In this document: piece after piece, positions 17,795 to 25,739 of the stretch | Layout: each line of letters opens with the position of its first letter | Position numbering within the stretch: position 1 is the stretch's first letter | Translations under genes and position numbers: made by a program | NCBI RefSeq assembly: GCF_000158195.2 | Contig: NZ_GL987994.1 | Coordinates: forward strand, 554,343 to 618,342 | From: Fusobacterium mortiferum ATCC 9817 | Lineage (GTDB): Bacteria; Fusobacteriota; Fusobacteriia; Fusobacteriales; Fusobacteriaceae | Length of the DNA stretch: 64,000 nt | Reading direction: 5' to 3' | The notes under the pieces: generated by a model | Seen by the model: the letters and a program-made list of their open reading frames with translations, nothing else | What the model was told of the DNA's origin: nothing | The model's database searches: none

Positions 17795-18979
17795 CTAGAA
17801 CAGATTTTCATCTGCTAATCTTTCAATCTCTTCTTGAGTGTAACCTAATATATTTCCAAGTACTTCATTTAGATGTTCTCCTAAAAGTGGAGCTGGTGTT
17901 TTTATCTTAGTAGGAGTCTCACTAAATTTTAGATGATTTCCAGTCAACTTCATTTTTCCTGCTTTTGGATGTTCAACCTCAACAAACATCTCTCTTGATA
18001 GAATGTGAGAGTCATTTACAACCTTATCAATAGTATTTATAGGAGCAGCTGGTATTCCCTTAGCTAATAATCTCTCAACAGTTTCATCTACTTTTTTATC
18101 CTTCAACCACTCTTCGATTATAGGTTTTAAATGCATATTATTTTCAACTCTTTTAGCATTTGATATAAATCTCTCATCTTCTAATAGTTCAGGAGCTTCC
18201 ATAACTCCAACTAGTAAAGAGAAAAGTTTGTCATTTCCACAACCTATTACTAAGCTACCATCTAAAGCTTTGAATGAGTCATAAGGATATACAGATTCAT
18301 ATCTATTTCCTATTCTTTCTGGAATTTTTCCACTAGTTAGGTAGATTTGAGTGATGATTTCCATTGATGATACAACAGAGTCTACTAAGGCAACATCTAC
18401 CTTTTGTCCTATTCCAGTTTTAAACTTATAATTTAAAGCCCCTAAAACACCAATAGTTACACTTAGTCCAGCTAAGATATCTGCCATTGCTGTTCCTGTT
18501 CTTGTAGCTTCTCCCCCAGGCCAACCAGTAGTACTCATCAATCCACCAACAGCCTGACCAATAATATCATATCCAGCTCTATTTTTATATGGTCCTGTAT
18601 GTCCAAATCCTGAAACACAACCATATATTATTCCAGGATTTACTGCTTTTAATTCCTCATATCCCAATCCTAATTTTTCCATAGTTCCAGGTCTAAAATT
18701 TTCTAAAATAATATCAGCTTTTTTTACTAATTCTAAAAATATTTCTTTTCCCTTTTCAGATTTTAAATTAAGTGTTATTCCCTTTTTATTTCTATTTAAA
18801 TTCATATAATAAGCACTTTCTCCGTTGACAAAAGGACCAAAACTTCTACTGTCATCTCCCTTTTTTGGTACTTCTACCTTTATCACTTCAGCTCCCATAT
18901 CTGCTAACAACATTCCACAATAAGGTCCTGCCAAAACTCTTGTTAAATCTAAAACTCTTACTCCTGTTAATGCTCCCAT
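17795..18979 (-). CDS. CaiB/BaiF (class III) CoA-transferase
   Basis: A 394-residue enzyme. The N-terminus LDLTRVLAGPYCGMLLADMGAEVIKVE and the catalytic Asp in AGYDIIGQAVGGLMSTTG are family hallmarks. It moves CoA from a donor such as succinyl-CoA to a carboxylic acid. First gene of the operon; AGGAGG precedes the ATG, and an operator-like palindrome lies 18 bases upstream. Together with the lyase it supports CoA activation followed by cleavage. Confidence 0.9.
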   Translation of the reverse strand: MGALTGVRVLDLTRVLAGPYCGMLLADMGAEVIKVEVPKKGDDSRSFGPFVNGESAYYMNLNRNKKGITLNLKSEKGKEIFLELVKKADIILENFRPGTMEKLGLGYEELKAVNPGIIYGCVSGFGHTGPYKNRAGYDIIGQAVGGLMSTTGWPGGEATRTGTAMADILAGLSVTIGVLGALNYKFKTGIGQKVDVALVDSVVSSMEIITQIYLTSGKIPERIGNRYESVYPYDSFKALDGSLVIGCGNDKLFSLLVGVMEAPELLEDERFISNAKRVENNMHLKPIIEEWLKDKKVDETVERLLAKGIPAAPINTIDKVVNDSHILSREMFVEVEHPKAGKMKLTGNHLKFSETPTKIKTPAPLLGEHLNEVLGNILGYTQEEIERLADENLF

Positions 18980-18996
18980 TTTTTATTCCTCCTAAT

Positions 18997-19010
18997 TAGT
19001 CGACTAGTCG
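18997..19010. promoter_or_regulatory. Putative GntR-family operator
   Basis: TAGTCGACTAGTCG holds two overlapping perfect 10-bp palindromes (18997-19006 and 19001-19010). It sits between the divergent CoA-transferase and GntR genes, at the edge of the CoA-transferase ribosome site, a position suited to repression. Its high GC content stands out in the surrounding AT-rich spacer. Confidence 0.55.
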
Positions 19011-19134
19011 TTTATATTTAAATATATAACATATTGTTTCCAAAAAGTCAATTTTTTATTTTTTAAGTTTGATGTTTTATAAAAAATAATTAATTTTGAA
19101 AATTATAGAATAAAGGAATTGTCTAATTGGAGTA

Positions 19135-19163
19135 TTGTTTTTTAAAAAATAAAATGTTATAAT
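19135..19163 (+). promoter_or_regulatory. Promoter of the GntR regulator
   Basis: TTGTTT (19135-19140) and a perfect TATAAT (19158-19163) are 17 bases apart, with the start expected about 27 bases before the ATG. Confidence 0.6.
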
Positions 19164-19196
19164 TGAAAAGATGTCTATGTAAATTTAGGAGGAGTT

Positions 19197-19931
19197 ATGA
19201 AATTATTAGCTCAAAGGGAATATGAAAATATAAAGGAGTTTATATATAGGACTTTAAAATATAATATTATGACTCTTTTTCTCAAACCTGGAGAAAAAAT
19301 TAGTGAAAGTGAGTTACAAAATTTTTTTAATACAAGTAAGTCTCCAATAAGAGAAGCATTAGTAAAATTAAAAGAGGAGAAATTAATAGAGGCTATTCCA
19401 CAAAAAGGAACTTTTATATCTAAAATTAATCTGAAACTTGTTGAAAATACTCTTTTTATTAGAAAAATTTTAGAAAAAGAGGTATTGAGATTGGTAATAC
19501 TTTCACCTTTAGATAAGAAAGTTTTAATTGAAAAATTAAATGAAAATCTGTTGCTTATTGAGAAAATTATTAAAGAGTGTACTTGTAATGAAAAGTTAGT
19601 TGAATTATTCAATCTAGATAAGAAGTTCCATGAAATTATCTTTAAATTTGTAGATAAAGGGGAGATTTGGAATATAATATCTTCATCTAGTACTCATTAT
19701 GAAAGATTTAGAGTTTTAGAAACTCCTGAACAAAAAACACTTCTATTTATTTTAGAACAACATAGAAGAATTATAGAGATAATAAAGAATGGAGATGTTT
19801 CATTAATTGAAGAGACAATCACTCTTCATGGAGAAAACTTTTTAAATTCATGTAATACTCTTTTGACTAAGTATAATAGTTACTTTTTAACTGAAGAAAA
19901 AAAGAATGAAGAGGTTGTTGCAAATATTTAA
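19197..19931 (+). CDS. GntR-family regulator, FCD (FadR-like) type
   Basis: A 244-residue regulator. The winged helix spans about residues 10-80 (LKPGEKISESELQNFFNTSKSPIREALVKLKEEKLIEAIPQKGTFISKI) and the helical FCD ligand domain follows, with metal-ligand-type residues in FNLDKKFHEIIFK and ITLHGENFL. Divergent from the dicarboxylate operon, it probably represses that operon and responds to a pathway acid. AGGAGG precedes the ATG. Confidence 0.88.
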   Translation: MKLLAQREYENIKEFIYRTLKYNIMTLFLKPGEKISESELQNFFNTSKSPIREALVKLKEEKLIEAIPQKGTFISKINLKLVENTLFIRKILEKEVLRLVILSPLDKKVLIEKLNENLLLIEKIIKECTCNEKLVELFNLDKKFHEIIFKFVDKGEIWNIISSSSTHYERFRVLETPEQKTLLFILEQHRRIIEIIKNGDVSLIEETITLHGENFLNSCNTLLTKYNSYFLTEEKKNEEVVANI

Positions 19932-19952
19932 TTGCAATACCTCTTCATTTTT
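19905..19952. terminator. Terminator between GntR and CstA genes
   Basis: AATGAAGAGG pairs with CCTCTTCATT and TTGCAA with TTGCAA inside, followed by T5. It overlaps the last GntR codons and serves the two convergent genes. Confidence 0.75.
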
Positions 19953-19966
19953 ATCTATCTATTAAT

Positions 19967-21685
19967 TTAATTGCTTACAGAGTTAGCCACTCCCATTTTT
20001 TTCTTTCTATGCTCCCATAAAACTTTCATTCCCTCTACTACTAGGATAAGAGCTAGGACAAAGATAGGTAATGAAACTACCACTTGAAGTCCTTGAACTG
20101 CTAAGCTACCCTTTCCATTTAAAAGAAGAGCTAAGTTAGTTTTAAATGAGATAAGTAATGAACTCATAGTAGCTGCAAGCATAAAGAACATTGGAATTAA
20201 AAGCATAAAGTTTTTCTTTCCTTTTTTAGCTAGCCATACAGATACACCTAAGAAACAAGGCACAGCAACTAATTGGTTACAAGCTCCAAATAGAGGCCAG
20301 ATATTTTGATATCCACCTAAGCAAAGAACTGCTCCAAGTCCCACTGTGATGAAAGTTCCCACATACATATTTCCTAAGTAACCTTGTACCTTACTATTCT
20401 CTTTAGCTTTATTGCTAGTAAATAACTCTTGGAATAGGAATCTTCCTAATCTTGTAGCTGTGTCTAAAGATGTCAAAGCAAAGGCTGAGATAGCTAGAGA
20501 GATAACTGTAAATGTAGTGTTTACTGCTACCTGTCCCATTCCTAATTTGTTGAAAAATCCAGAGATAGCAGAGGCAAAAACCACAGCTGGAGTTCCTTGA
20601 GGCATCTTTCCATTAGAGAAAAGAGCTCCTACTGCTATAAGGGCGATTACAGCTAATACACACTCAATAAGCATAGAACCATATCCAATTAACTTAGCAT
20701 CTCCCTCATTGTTTAACTGCTTTGATGTAGTTCCAGAGGCGATTAAGCTATGGAATCCAGAGATAGCTCCACAAGCTACTGTGATAAATAGATATGGGAA
20801 CATCACTTGTCCGTTGAAACTATTTGTCCAACCTGTAAAAGCTGGTAGGTTGATAGCAGGGTTAGTTCCTAAAATTCCCACTACTGCTGCAATAATCATA
20901 AAGTATAGTAAGAAACTATTTAAGTAATCTCTAGGTTGTAATAAAATCCAAACTGGAGTAACAGAAGCGATAAAGATATATACAAAAACCACTCCTAACC
21001 AGAAAGTTTTACTTAGATAGATAGGATATTTTAATCCCACTGCAATACAAAGAGCTAATAGTAAAACTCCAACCACCGAAGATACAGCTAGAGGTGCATT
21101 TTTTCTATAAACTAAAAATCCAAAGGCAATGGATAGTGGAATAAATAGCATAGAAGCTGTGGCAACAGAACCATTAGCTGAGTAGAAAACCTTTGTTCCA
21201 TCTGGATTGATAGAGTATCCTTGGAATGTAGAAGCTACAATGTCAGAGAAAGCAGCTACTACTAAAAGTAGAACTAGCCAAGAGAAAATTGTAAATAACA
21301 TCTTACATCTGTGTCCGATATTCTCCTCAATAACCTCTCCTAAAGATTTTCCTTTGTGTCTGATAGAAACAACGATAGCTGAGAAATCTTGTACAGCTCC
21401 AAAGAAAATACCTCCAAGAATAATCCATAAAAGCACAGGAACCCAACCAAATACAGCAGCTTGAATAGGTCCGTTGATAGGTCCAGCCCCAGCTATTGAA
21501 GCAAAGTGGTGTCCTAAAAGTACAGGTGCCTTAGCTGGAATATAGTCTACTCCATCTTCAAAATCGTGAGCTGGTGTCTTTCTCTTAGGGTCGATATCCC
21601 ACTGTTTTGCAAGCCAAGAACCATAAGTGACATAAGCCACTAAAAAGCATAAAATTGTGATAACTAAAAGTGTAATTCCTTTCAT
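19967..21685 (-). CDS. cstA: CstA family carrier (carbon starvation protein, pyruvate/peptide transporter)
   Basis: A 572-residue inner-membrane protein with some 15-16 spans. The family motif HHFASIAGAGPINGPIQAAVFGW appears near residue 60, followed by GGIFFGAVQDFSA and the conserved IASGTTSKQL. CstA-type proteins import pyruvate or peptides. This form is shorter than E. coli CstA (about 700 residues), as in many Firmicutes and Fusobacteria. It has its own GGGAGG ribosome site. A link with the pyruvate-forming pathway upstream is possible but not shown. Confidence 0.88.
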   Translation of the reverse strand: MKGITLLVITILCFLVAYVTYGSWLAKQWDIDPKRKTPAHDFEDGVDYIPAKAPVLLGHHFASIAGAGPINGPIQAAVFGWVPVLLWIILGGIFFGAVQDFSAIVVSIRHKGKSLGEVIEENIGHRCKMLFTIFSWLVLLLVVAAFSDIVASTFQGYSINPDGTKVFYSANGSVATASMLFIPLSIAFGFLVYRKNAPLAVSSVVGVLLLALCIAVGLKYPIYLSKTFWLGVVFVYIFIASVTPVWILLQPRDYLNSFLLYFMIIAAVVGILGTNPAINLPAFTGWTNSFNGQVMFPYLFITVACGAISGFHSLIASGTTSKQLNNEGDAKLIGYGSMLIECVLAVIALIAVGALFSNGKMPQGTPAVVFASAISGFFNKLGMGQVAVNTTFTVISLAISAFALTSLDTATRLGRFLFQELFTSNKAKENSKVQGYLGNMYVGTFITVGLGAVLCLGGYQNIWPLFGACNQLVAVPCFLGVSVWLAKKGKKNFMLLIPMFFMLAATMSSLLISFKTNLALLLNGKGSLAVQGLQVVVSLPIFVLALILVVEGMKVLWEHRKKKMGVANSVSN

Positions 21686-21739
21686 AAAAAAATCCTCCCT
21701 GATGTTTTATTAAAATTTTTATAACTATCCTTTTAAAAA

Positions 21740-21900
21740 GAAAACTAAGAATTGCTCCATATTCCAAGAAGTTGATTAACTATGGCTTATCTCACTAAAA
21801 ACACAAAACTCACTCCGTTCAAACAGTTGTGTTTTTTAGCGTTCGATTTCGCTGAGTTAATCTAACTTCTCTCCATAAATTACACAATTCTTTGAGTTTT
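21740..21900. repeat. Long-hairpin dispersed repeat, copy C (type 2)
   Basis: The core CACTAAAAACACAA...TTGTGTTTTTTAGCGTTCG matches the type 1 copies, but the outer arms differ (AAAACTAAGAATTGCTCCAT with TAAATTACACAATTCTTTGA; AAGAAGTTGATTAACT with GAGTTAATCTAACTTCT). It is the mirror orientation of the copy near 46877. It fills the gap upstream of cstA. Confidence 0.78.
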
Positions 21901-21934
21901 CTTTAGTCAGTTGAAATCAAAATAGTTATAATTA

Positions 21935-22456
21935 TTATTTGATAAGATGTTTATATAATTTTTCTAAAGTCTTTCCAGATTTGTTACTATATATATTTTT
22001 ATTTTTTGTATCTACTAAGATTACTCTAGCTTGGGAATAGCCTCTAAAAGAGAAGAGATAGTTTTTCTCAAACTTGTATTTTTTTACCCTCTTGATAGTT
22101 TCCAAATCAGATATATTCTCTGCTAGAATAACTAGAGTAATAAAGCTATACATATGATTTTTCTCAGGATATTTATTCCCCTTTCTTACAAGATTAGGCT
22201 CTATATAGCTAGGAATAAGAGAGAGCAAATCTTCAAGTGTAGAGCTATCTACATTCTCTTTTTCAATAAAAAATATATGTTCAAAGGCTTTTGTTTCCCA
22301 GAGTTGTACCTCTTTAACTAGCAGGTACTTCTCACTGTATGAGTTAAAATATCCATAGGCATCAATCTTTTTATCCCCAATCTCATACTCCCTATGAATA
22401 TCAAAACTCCTCTCATATTCAGCTAAAATCCTATCTAAATATCCTAAGTTCTCCAT
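21935..22456 (-). CDS. Hypothetical protein, 173 residues
   Basis: I do not recognise a named family with certainty. The protein is soluble and mixed alpha/beta (YEIGDKKIDAYGYFNSYSEKYLLVKEVQLWETKAFEHIFFIEKENV), with a basic C-terminus. It follows ilvE at a 19-base spacing with AAGGGGAG before its ATG, so it is probably co-transcribed with ilvE. It resembles conserved Fusobacteria/Clostridia hypothetical proteins. Confidence 0.6.
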   Translation of the reverse strand: MENLGYLDRILAEYERSFDIHREYEIGDKKIDAYGYFNSYSEKYLLVKEVQLWETKAFEHIFFIEKENVDSSTLEDLLSLIPSYIEPNLVRKGNKYPEKNHMYSFITLVILAENISDLETIKRVKKYKFEKNYLFSFRGYSQARVILVDTKNKNIYSNKSGKTLEKLYKHLIK

Positions 22457-22474
22457 AAAATCTCCCCTTAATCT

Positions 22475-23536
22475 CTACACTTCCTGTGTCCAACCAAAGC
22501 TATCTTCCACTTTTCCATATTGGATACCTGTAAGAGTATCATAAAGTTTTTGTGTTATAGCTCCAGTTTTAAAATCATTTATAATCTGTTTGTCCCCTTT
22601 GTAGAAAAGTTCTCCAATAGGAGAGATAACAGCTGCTGTTCCTGTTCCAAAAGCCTCTTGAACTCTTCCCTCTCTAGCTGCTTTCATCAAGAAATCAATA
22701 GAGAAATGCTCTTCGTGTACCTTGTATCCCCAAGATTTTAGAAGAGTAAGACAAGAATCTCTAGTAATTCCTGGAAGTACAGTTCCATCAATAGGAGCTG
22801 TATAAACCTCATTGTCTACGATAAACATAGCATTCATAGTTCCTACTTCCTCTACATATTTTCTCTCTACTCCATCTAGCCAAAGTACCTGTGTATATCC
22901 TAGCTTTCTAGCCTTTTCTTGAGCTATAATACTAGCTGCATAGTTTCCACCACATTTTGTAAATCCTGTTCCCCCTTTAGTAGCTCTCACATATTCATCT
23001 TCTACATAGATTTTTACAGGATTTACTCCCTCTGGATAGTAGTTTCCGACAGGGGATAGAATTACAACAAACTTGTATGAGCTTGCTGGGTGTACCCCTA
23101 CTGCTACCTCTGTGGCAAACATAAATGGACGGATATATAGAGATGTTCCCTCTAAGTGAGGTACCCACTCTTTTTCGTGGTTGACTAGAGTTTTGATAGC
23201 ATCTACAAATAAATCCTCTGGAATAGTTGCCATACATAGTCTTTCATTTGATTTTATCATTCTTCTAGCATTCATCTCTGGTCTGAATAGAAGGATTTTT
23301 CCCTCTTTTGTCCTGTATGCTTTAAGCCCCTCAAATGTCTCTTGAGCATAGTGTAGTACCATAGTTGCTGGATTTAGAGCTATTGGAGCAAAGGGAGTAA
23401 TTTTAAAATTGTGCCACCCTTTCTCATCAGTGTAATCCATTACAAACATATAGTCAGTAAAGTATTTTCCAAATCCTAACTCATTGTCACTTGGTTTCTC
23501 CTTTAAGGTTTTTGTTTCCTCAAATGTTACTTGCAT
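22475..23536 (-). CDS. ilvE: Branched-chain amino acid aminotransferase, class II
   Basis: A PLP enzyme performing the last step of valine, leucine and isoleucine synthesis. At 353 residues it has the long form close to eukaryotic BCATs. The PLP lysine lies in GGTGFTKCGGNYAASI, followed by VEEVGTMNAMFI and the phosphate-binding GTGTAAVISPIG. AGGAGGAGA precedes the ATG. Expression should depend on the Ile-rich leader and terminator upstream. Confidence 0.95.
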   Translation of the reverse strand: MQVTFEETKTLKEKPSDNELGFGKYFTDYMFVMDYTDEKGWHNFKITPFAPIALNPATMVLHYAQETFEGLKAYRTKEGKILLFRPEMNARRMIKSNERLCMATIPEDLFVDAIKTLVNHEKEWVPHLEGTSLYIRPFMFATEVAVGVHPASSYKFVVILSPVGNYYPEGVNPVKIYVEDEYVRATKGGTGFTKCGGNYAASIIAQEKARKLGYTQVLWLDGVERKYVEEVGTMNAMFIVDNEVYTAPIDGTVLPGITRDSCLTLLKSWGYKVHEEHFSIDFLMKAAREGRVQEAFGTGTAAVISPIGELFYKGDKQIINDFKTGAITQKLYDTLTGIQYGKVEDSFGWTQEV

Positions 23537-23561
23537 AAAATCTCCTCCTAAAATGTCTTTC

Positions 23562-23579
23562 TTACTAAAATTTTAGTAA
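23562..23579. repeat. Short palindromic repeat, copy 1
   Basis: A perfect 18-base palindrome, TTACTAAAATTTTAGTAA, between the ilvE terminator and the ilvE ribosome site. The 16-base core TACTAAAATTTTAGTA recurs at 32609, 33578, 39246, 46800 and 50884. Confidence 0.8.
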
Positions 23580-23605
23580 TAAAAAAACAGCCCAGTTAGG
23601 CTGTT
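23580..23605 (-). terminator. Attenuator-like terminator upstream of ilvE
   Basis: On the minus strand AACAGCC and GGCTGTT (23599-23605 and 23586-23592) form a 7-bp stem with a six-base loop followed by T7. It lies about 45 bases before the ilvE ATG and about 60 bases after the Ile-rich leader stop, so it can control readthrough into ilvE. Confidence 0.75.
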
Positions 23606-23665
23606 AAATTTTTCTAAAATCTTAATTATATTATTTTCCCCATTAAAAATATAAACCAAAACTAA

Positions 23666-23806
23666 TTAAATAAATTTATATTCTTTAAAAAATAGGTACG
23701 AAAAGATACTAGAAATATTACCTAACATAAAAATTTGTCTATTCAGTTTTTTCATCTTGAGTATTATGTATATGACAAATATTATGCTAAGTATTATAAA
23801 TAACAT
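23666..23806 (-). CDS. Ile-rich leader peptide upstream of ilvE
   Basis: A 46-codon frame with AGGAGGTC eight bases before its ATG and its own promoter. It begins MLFIILSIIFVIYIILKMKK and contains 11 Ile, 6 Leu and 1 Val. A terminator follows before ilvE. The layout matches the ilvD leader. Leader bases reading GTTAGGT could pair with GCCTAAC of the terminator, a weaker antiterminator than at ilvD. A small membrane protein is the alternative. Confidence 0.6.
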   Translation of the reverse strand: MLFIILSIIFVIYIILKMKKLNRQIFMLGNISSIFSYLFFKEYKFI

Positions 23807-23841
23807 CTTTGTGACCTCCTTTGATTTATATGATTGAAGTA

Positions 23842-23870
23842 AGTATATACTTATTTTTTAAAAAAATCAA
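23842..23870 (-). promoter_or_regulatory. Promoter of the ilvE leader
   Basis: On the minus strand, TTGATT (23865-23870) and TATACT (23842-23847) are 17 bases apart, about 35 bases before the leader ATG. Confidence 0.65.
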
Positions 23871-23921
23871 GTTTTTTTTGAAAAATTTTAAATCAAAAGT
23901 AGTTGAAAGATTACGAACTCT

Positions 23922-25559
23922 CTATTTTTTCCAAACCAATTTAAAATCTCTTTTATAGAAAGCCATTCCCACATAGTAGATATTCTCTATTCCTCTCTCC
24001 CTTAGCTCTACATCATATCTATTTTTTATTATCTGACTAAGAGCCTCTTCACTCTCTTTCTCTAAAGATTTTTCACTATTTGGAGCTTTGAATTCTATCA
24101 CAAATCCATTTTTTCTCTTATCCTTTGGTTCAAGAACCAAGTCAAATCTTCCTCTTCCAGCTTCTTTATTAGAACGAACATAATACTCTCTTCTCAGTGC
24201 CAACATCATTCCTAAGATAAACACATGATAATATCCCTCATCAGCATTAGCAGAAAAATCAAAACAACTTACATTTGTCAGTAAGATTTTTTCTAACTCA
24301 TAGGAAAAATTTTCAAAGTCTCCATCTAAGAAATATCTTAGGACACTGTCAAAGTCATCTCTACCACCTAAGAAAGACTTTATAAAATCTCTCTCAAAGA
24401 AATAGTGTACCTCTTCATTTGGGATTTTTAAGCTATACTTATCATAATCTATCTCTTTCACAGGTGTGAGATATCCAGCATTAGTCAGTAGATACCATAT
24501 CTGTTCTGTATTTCTCAATTCATTGAAATTTGAATATATATCGATGGTTTTTTCTATTACTCCACCTTGAAAAAGTTTAGAAAGCTCCTTAAAAATTGAA
24601 TTATTTGCTTCTTTTAAAATCTTATTGATAAGGGTATTACTTGAGGTATTTACCCAATATGGCATTATCTTTTTACTATCCAAGTAACTTGTGATACTAA
24701 ATGGATTGTAAACTCTTGTTCCGCCAAAGTTATATCCATTGTACCAAGTCTGTATCTCCTCTAACTTATACTCTATTCCATAATCTCTTAGGGATTGCTC
24801 TACCTCTTCCTCTGTAAGTCCAAAATATTGTGAGAAGCTACTCTCTAGGATAGAGTTTACCTTAATATTATTTAGTCCAGAGAAAATATTTTCTTTAGAG
24901 ATTCTCATTATCCCTGTTACTACTGCTTTTTTTAATGAGAGATTGCCTTTTAAAGCACTACCATACATAGTTGTAAAAAAAGTTTTTATCTTATCATAGT
25001 AACCATACTCATAGGCAGAGATTATTGGAGTATCATACTCATCTATCAGTAGAATTACTTCTTGATTGTAGTATTCATATAGACATTTACATAAAAATTT
25101 TAAAGAATTACTATAATTAGCTCCAATTTTCTCTTTCCAAATACTATCAAAAATTTCTATTGCTCTCTCATCTAAGTTTTTTCTTAAAAATTTATAGTTA
25201 TCAAATAATTCTGAAAAATTTCTTCTAAGTTCAGAATACATACTATCTAAATTTTCGGCTTTAATATCTTTAAAAGAAAGAAAAATTACAGGATACTTAC
25301 CTTGCTCTAAGAATATTTGCGAATTTTCTATATATAGATTACTAAATAATTTTCTATTCTCTTCCCTGTTCTCTATGTTATAGAAATATTTTAGCATCGA
25401 CATATTTAGAGTTTTCCCAAATCTTCTAGGTCTAGTAATAAGTTGTACTTGTGTTTTATTCTCTTCAACTTCTTCAATAAATTTTGTCTTATCAATATAA
25501 AAACAATTTTCTTTTATTATAGTTCCAAAATCATCTATTCCAATTCCAATAGGTTTCAT
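23922..25559 (-). CDS. AAA-ATPase-like/PD-(D/E)XK nuclease protein (DUF1703 family), copy 1
   Basis: A 545-residue protein of the AAA-ATPase_like plus PDDEXK_9 architecture. The ATPase part has RPRRFGKTLNMSMLKYF near residue 42 and VILLIDEYDTPI. The C-terminal nuclease-like part has GRFDLVLEP and FVIEFKAP (D...E-x-K). The family is widespread in Fusobacteria and Bacteroidetes with no proven role; defence or mobile-element control is suspected. A paralogue lies at 27800 on the opposite strand, with a broken helicase between them. Confidence 0.85.
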   Translation of the reverse strand: MKPIGIGIDDFGTIIKENCFYIDKTKFIEEVEENKTQVQLITRPRRFGKTLNMSMLKYFYNIENREENRKLFSNLYIENSQIFLEQGKYPVIFLSFKDIKAENLDSMYSELRRNFSELFDNYKFLRKNLDERAIEIFDSIWKEKIGANYSNSLKFLCKCLYEYYNQEVILLIDEYDTPIISAYEYGYYDKIKTFFTTMYGSALKGNLSLKKAVVTGIMRISKENIFSGLNNIKVNSILESSFSQYFGLTEEEVEQSLRDYGIEYKLEEIQTWYNGYNFGGTRVYNPFSITSYLDSKKIMPYWVNTSSNTLINKILKEANNSIFKELSKLFQGGVIEKTIDIYSNFNELRNTEQIWYLLTNAGYLTPVKEIDYDKYSLKIPNEEVHYFFERDFIKSFLGGRDDFDSVLRYFLDGDFENFSYELEKILLTNVSCFDFSANADEGYYHVFILGMMLALRREYYVRSNKEAGRGRFDLVLEPKDKRKNGFVIEFKAPNSEKSLEKESEEALSQIIKNRYDVELRERGIENIYYVGMAFYKRDFKLVWKK

Positions 25560-25739
25560 ATCCAGTCCCTCCTTTTCTCTCTCTATTAAATTATAACATA
25601 AATATATAAGTATTTCTACCTCTTCAAAGATAGACTCATTTCTAATTAAGAAGGGCTTTAAGTAGTTTTATTTTTAAACTCCATATGTTATAATTAGGAT
25701 AGTATAAATTCAGTAAAAAATATAAATTAGGTGGAAATT

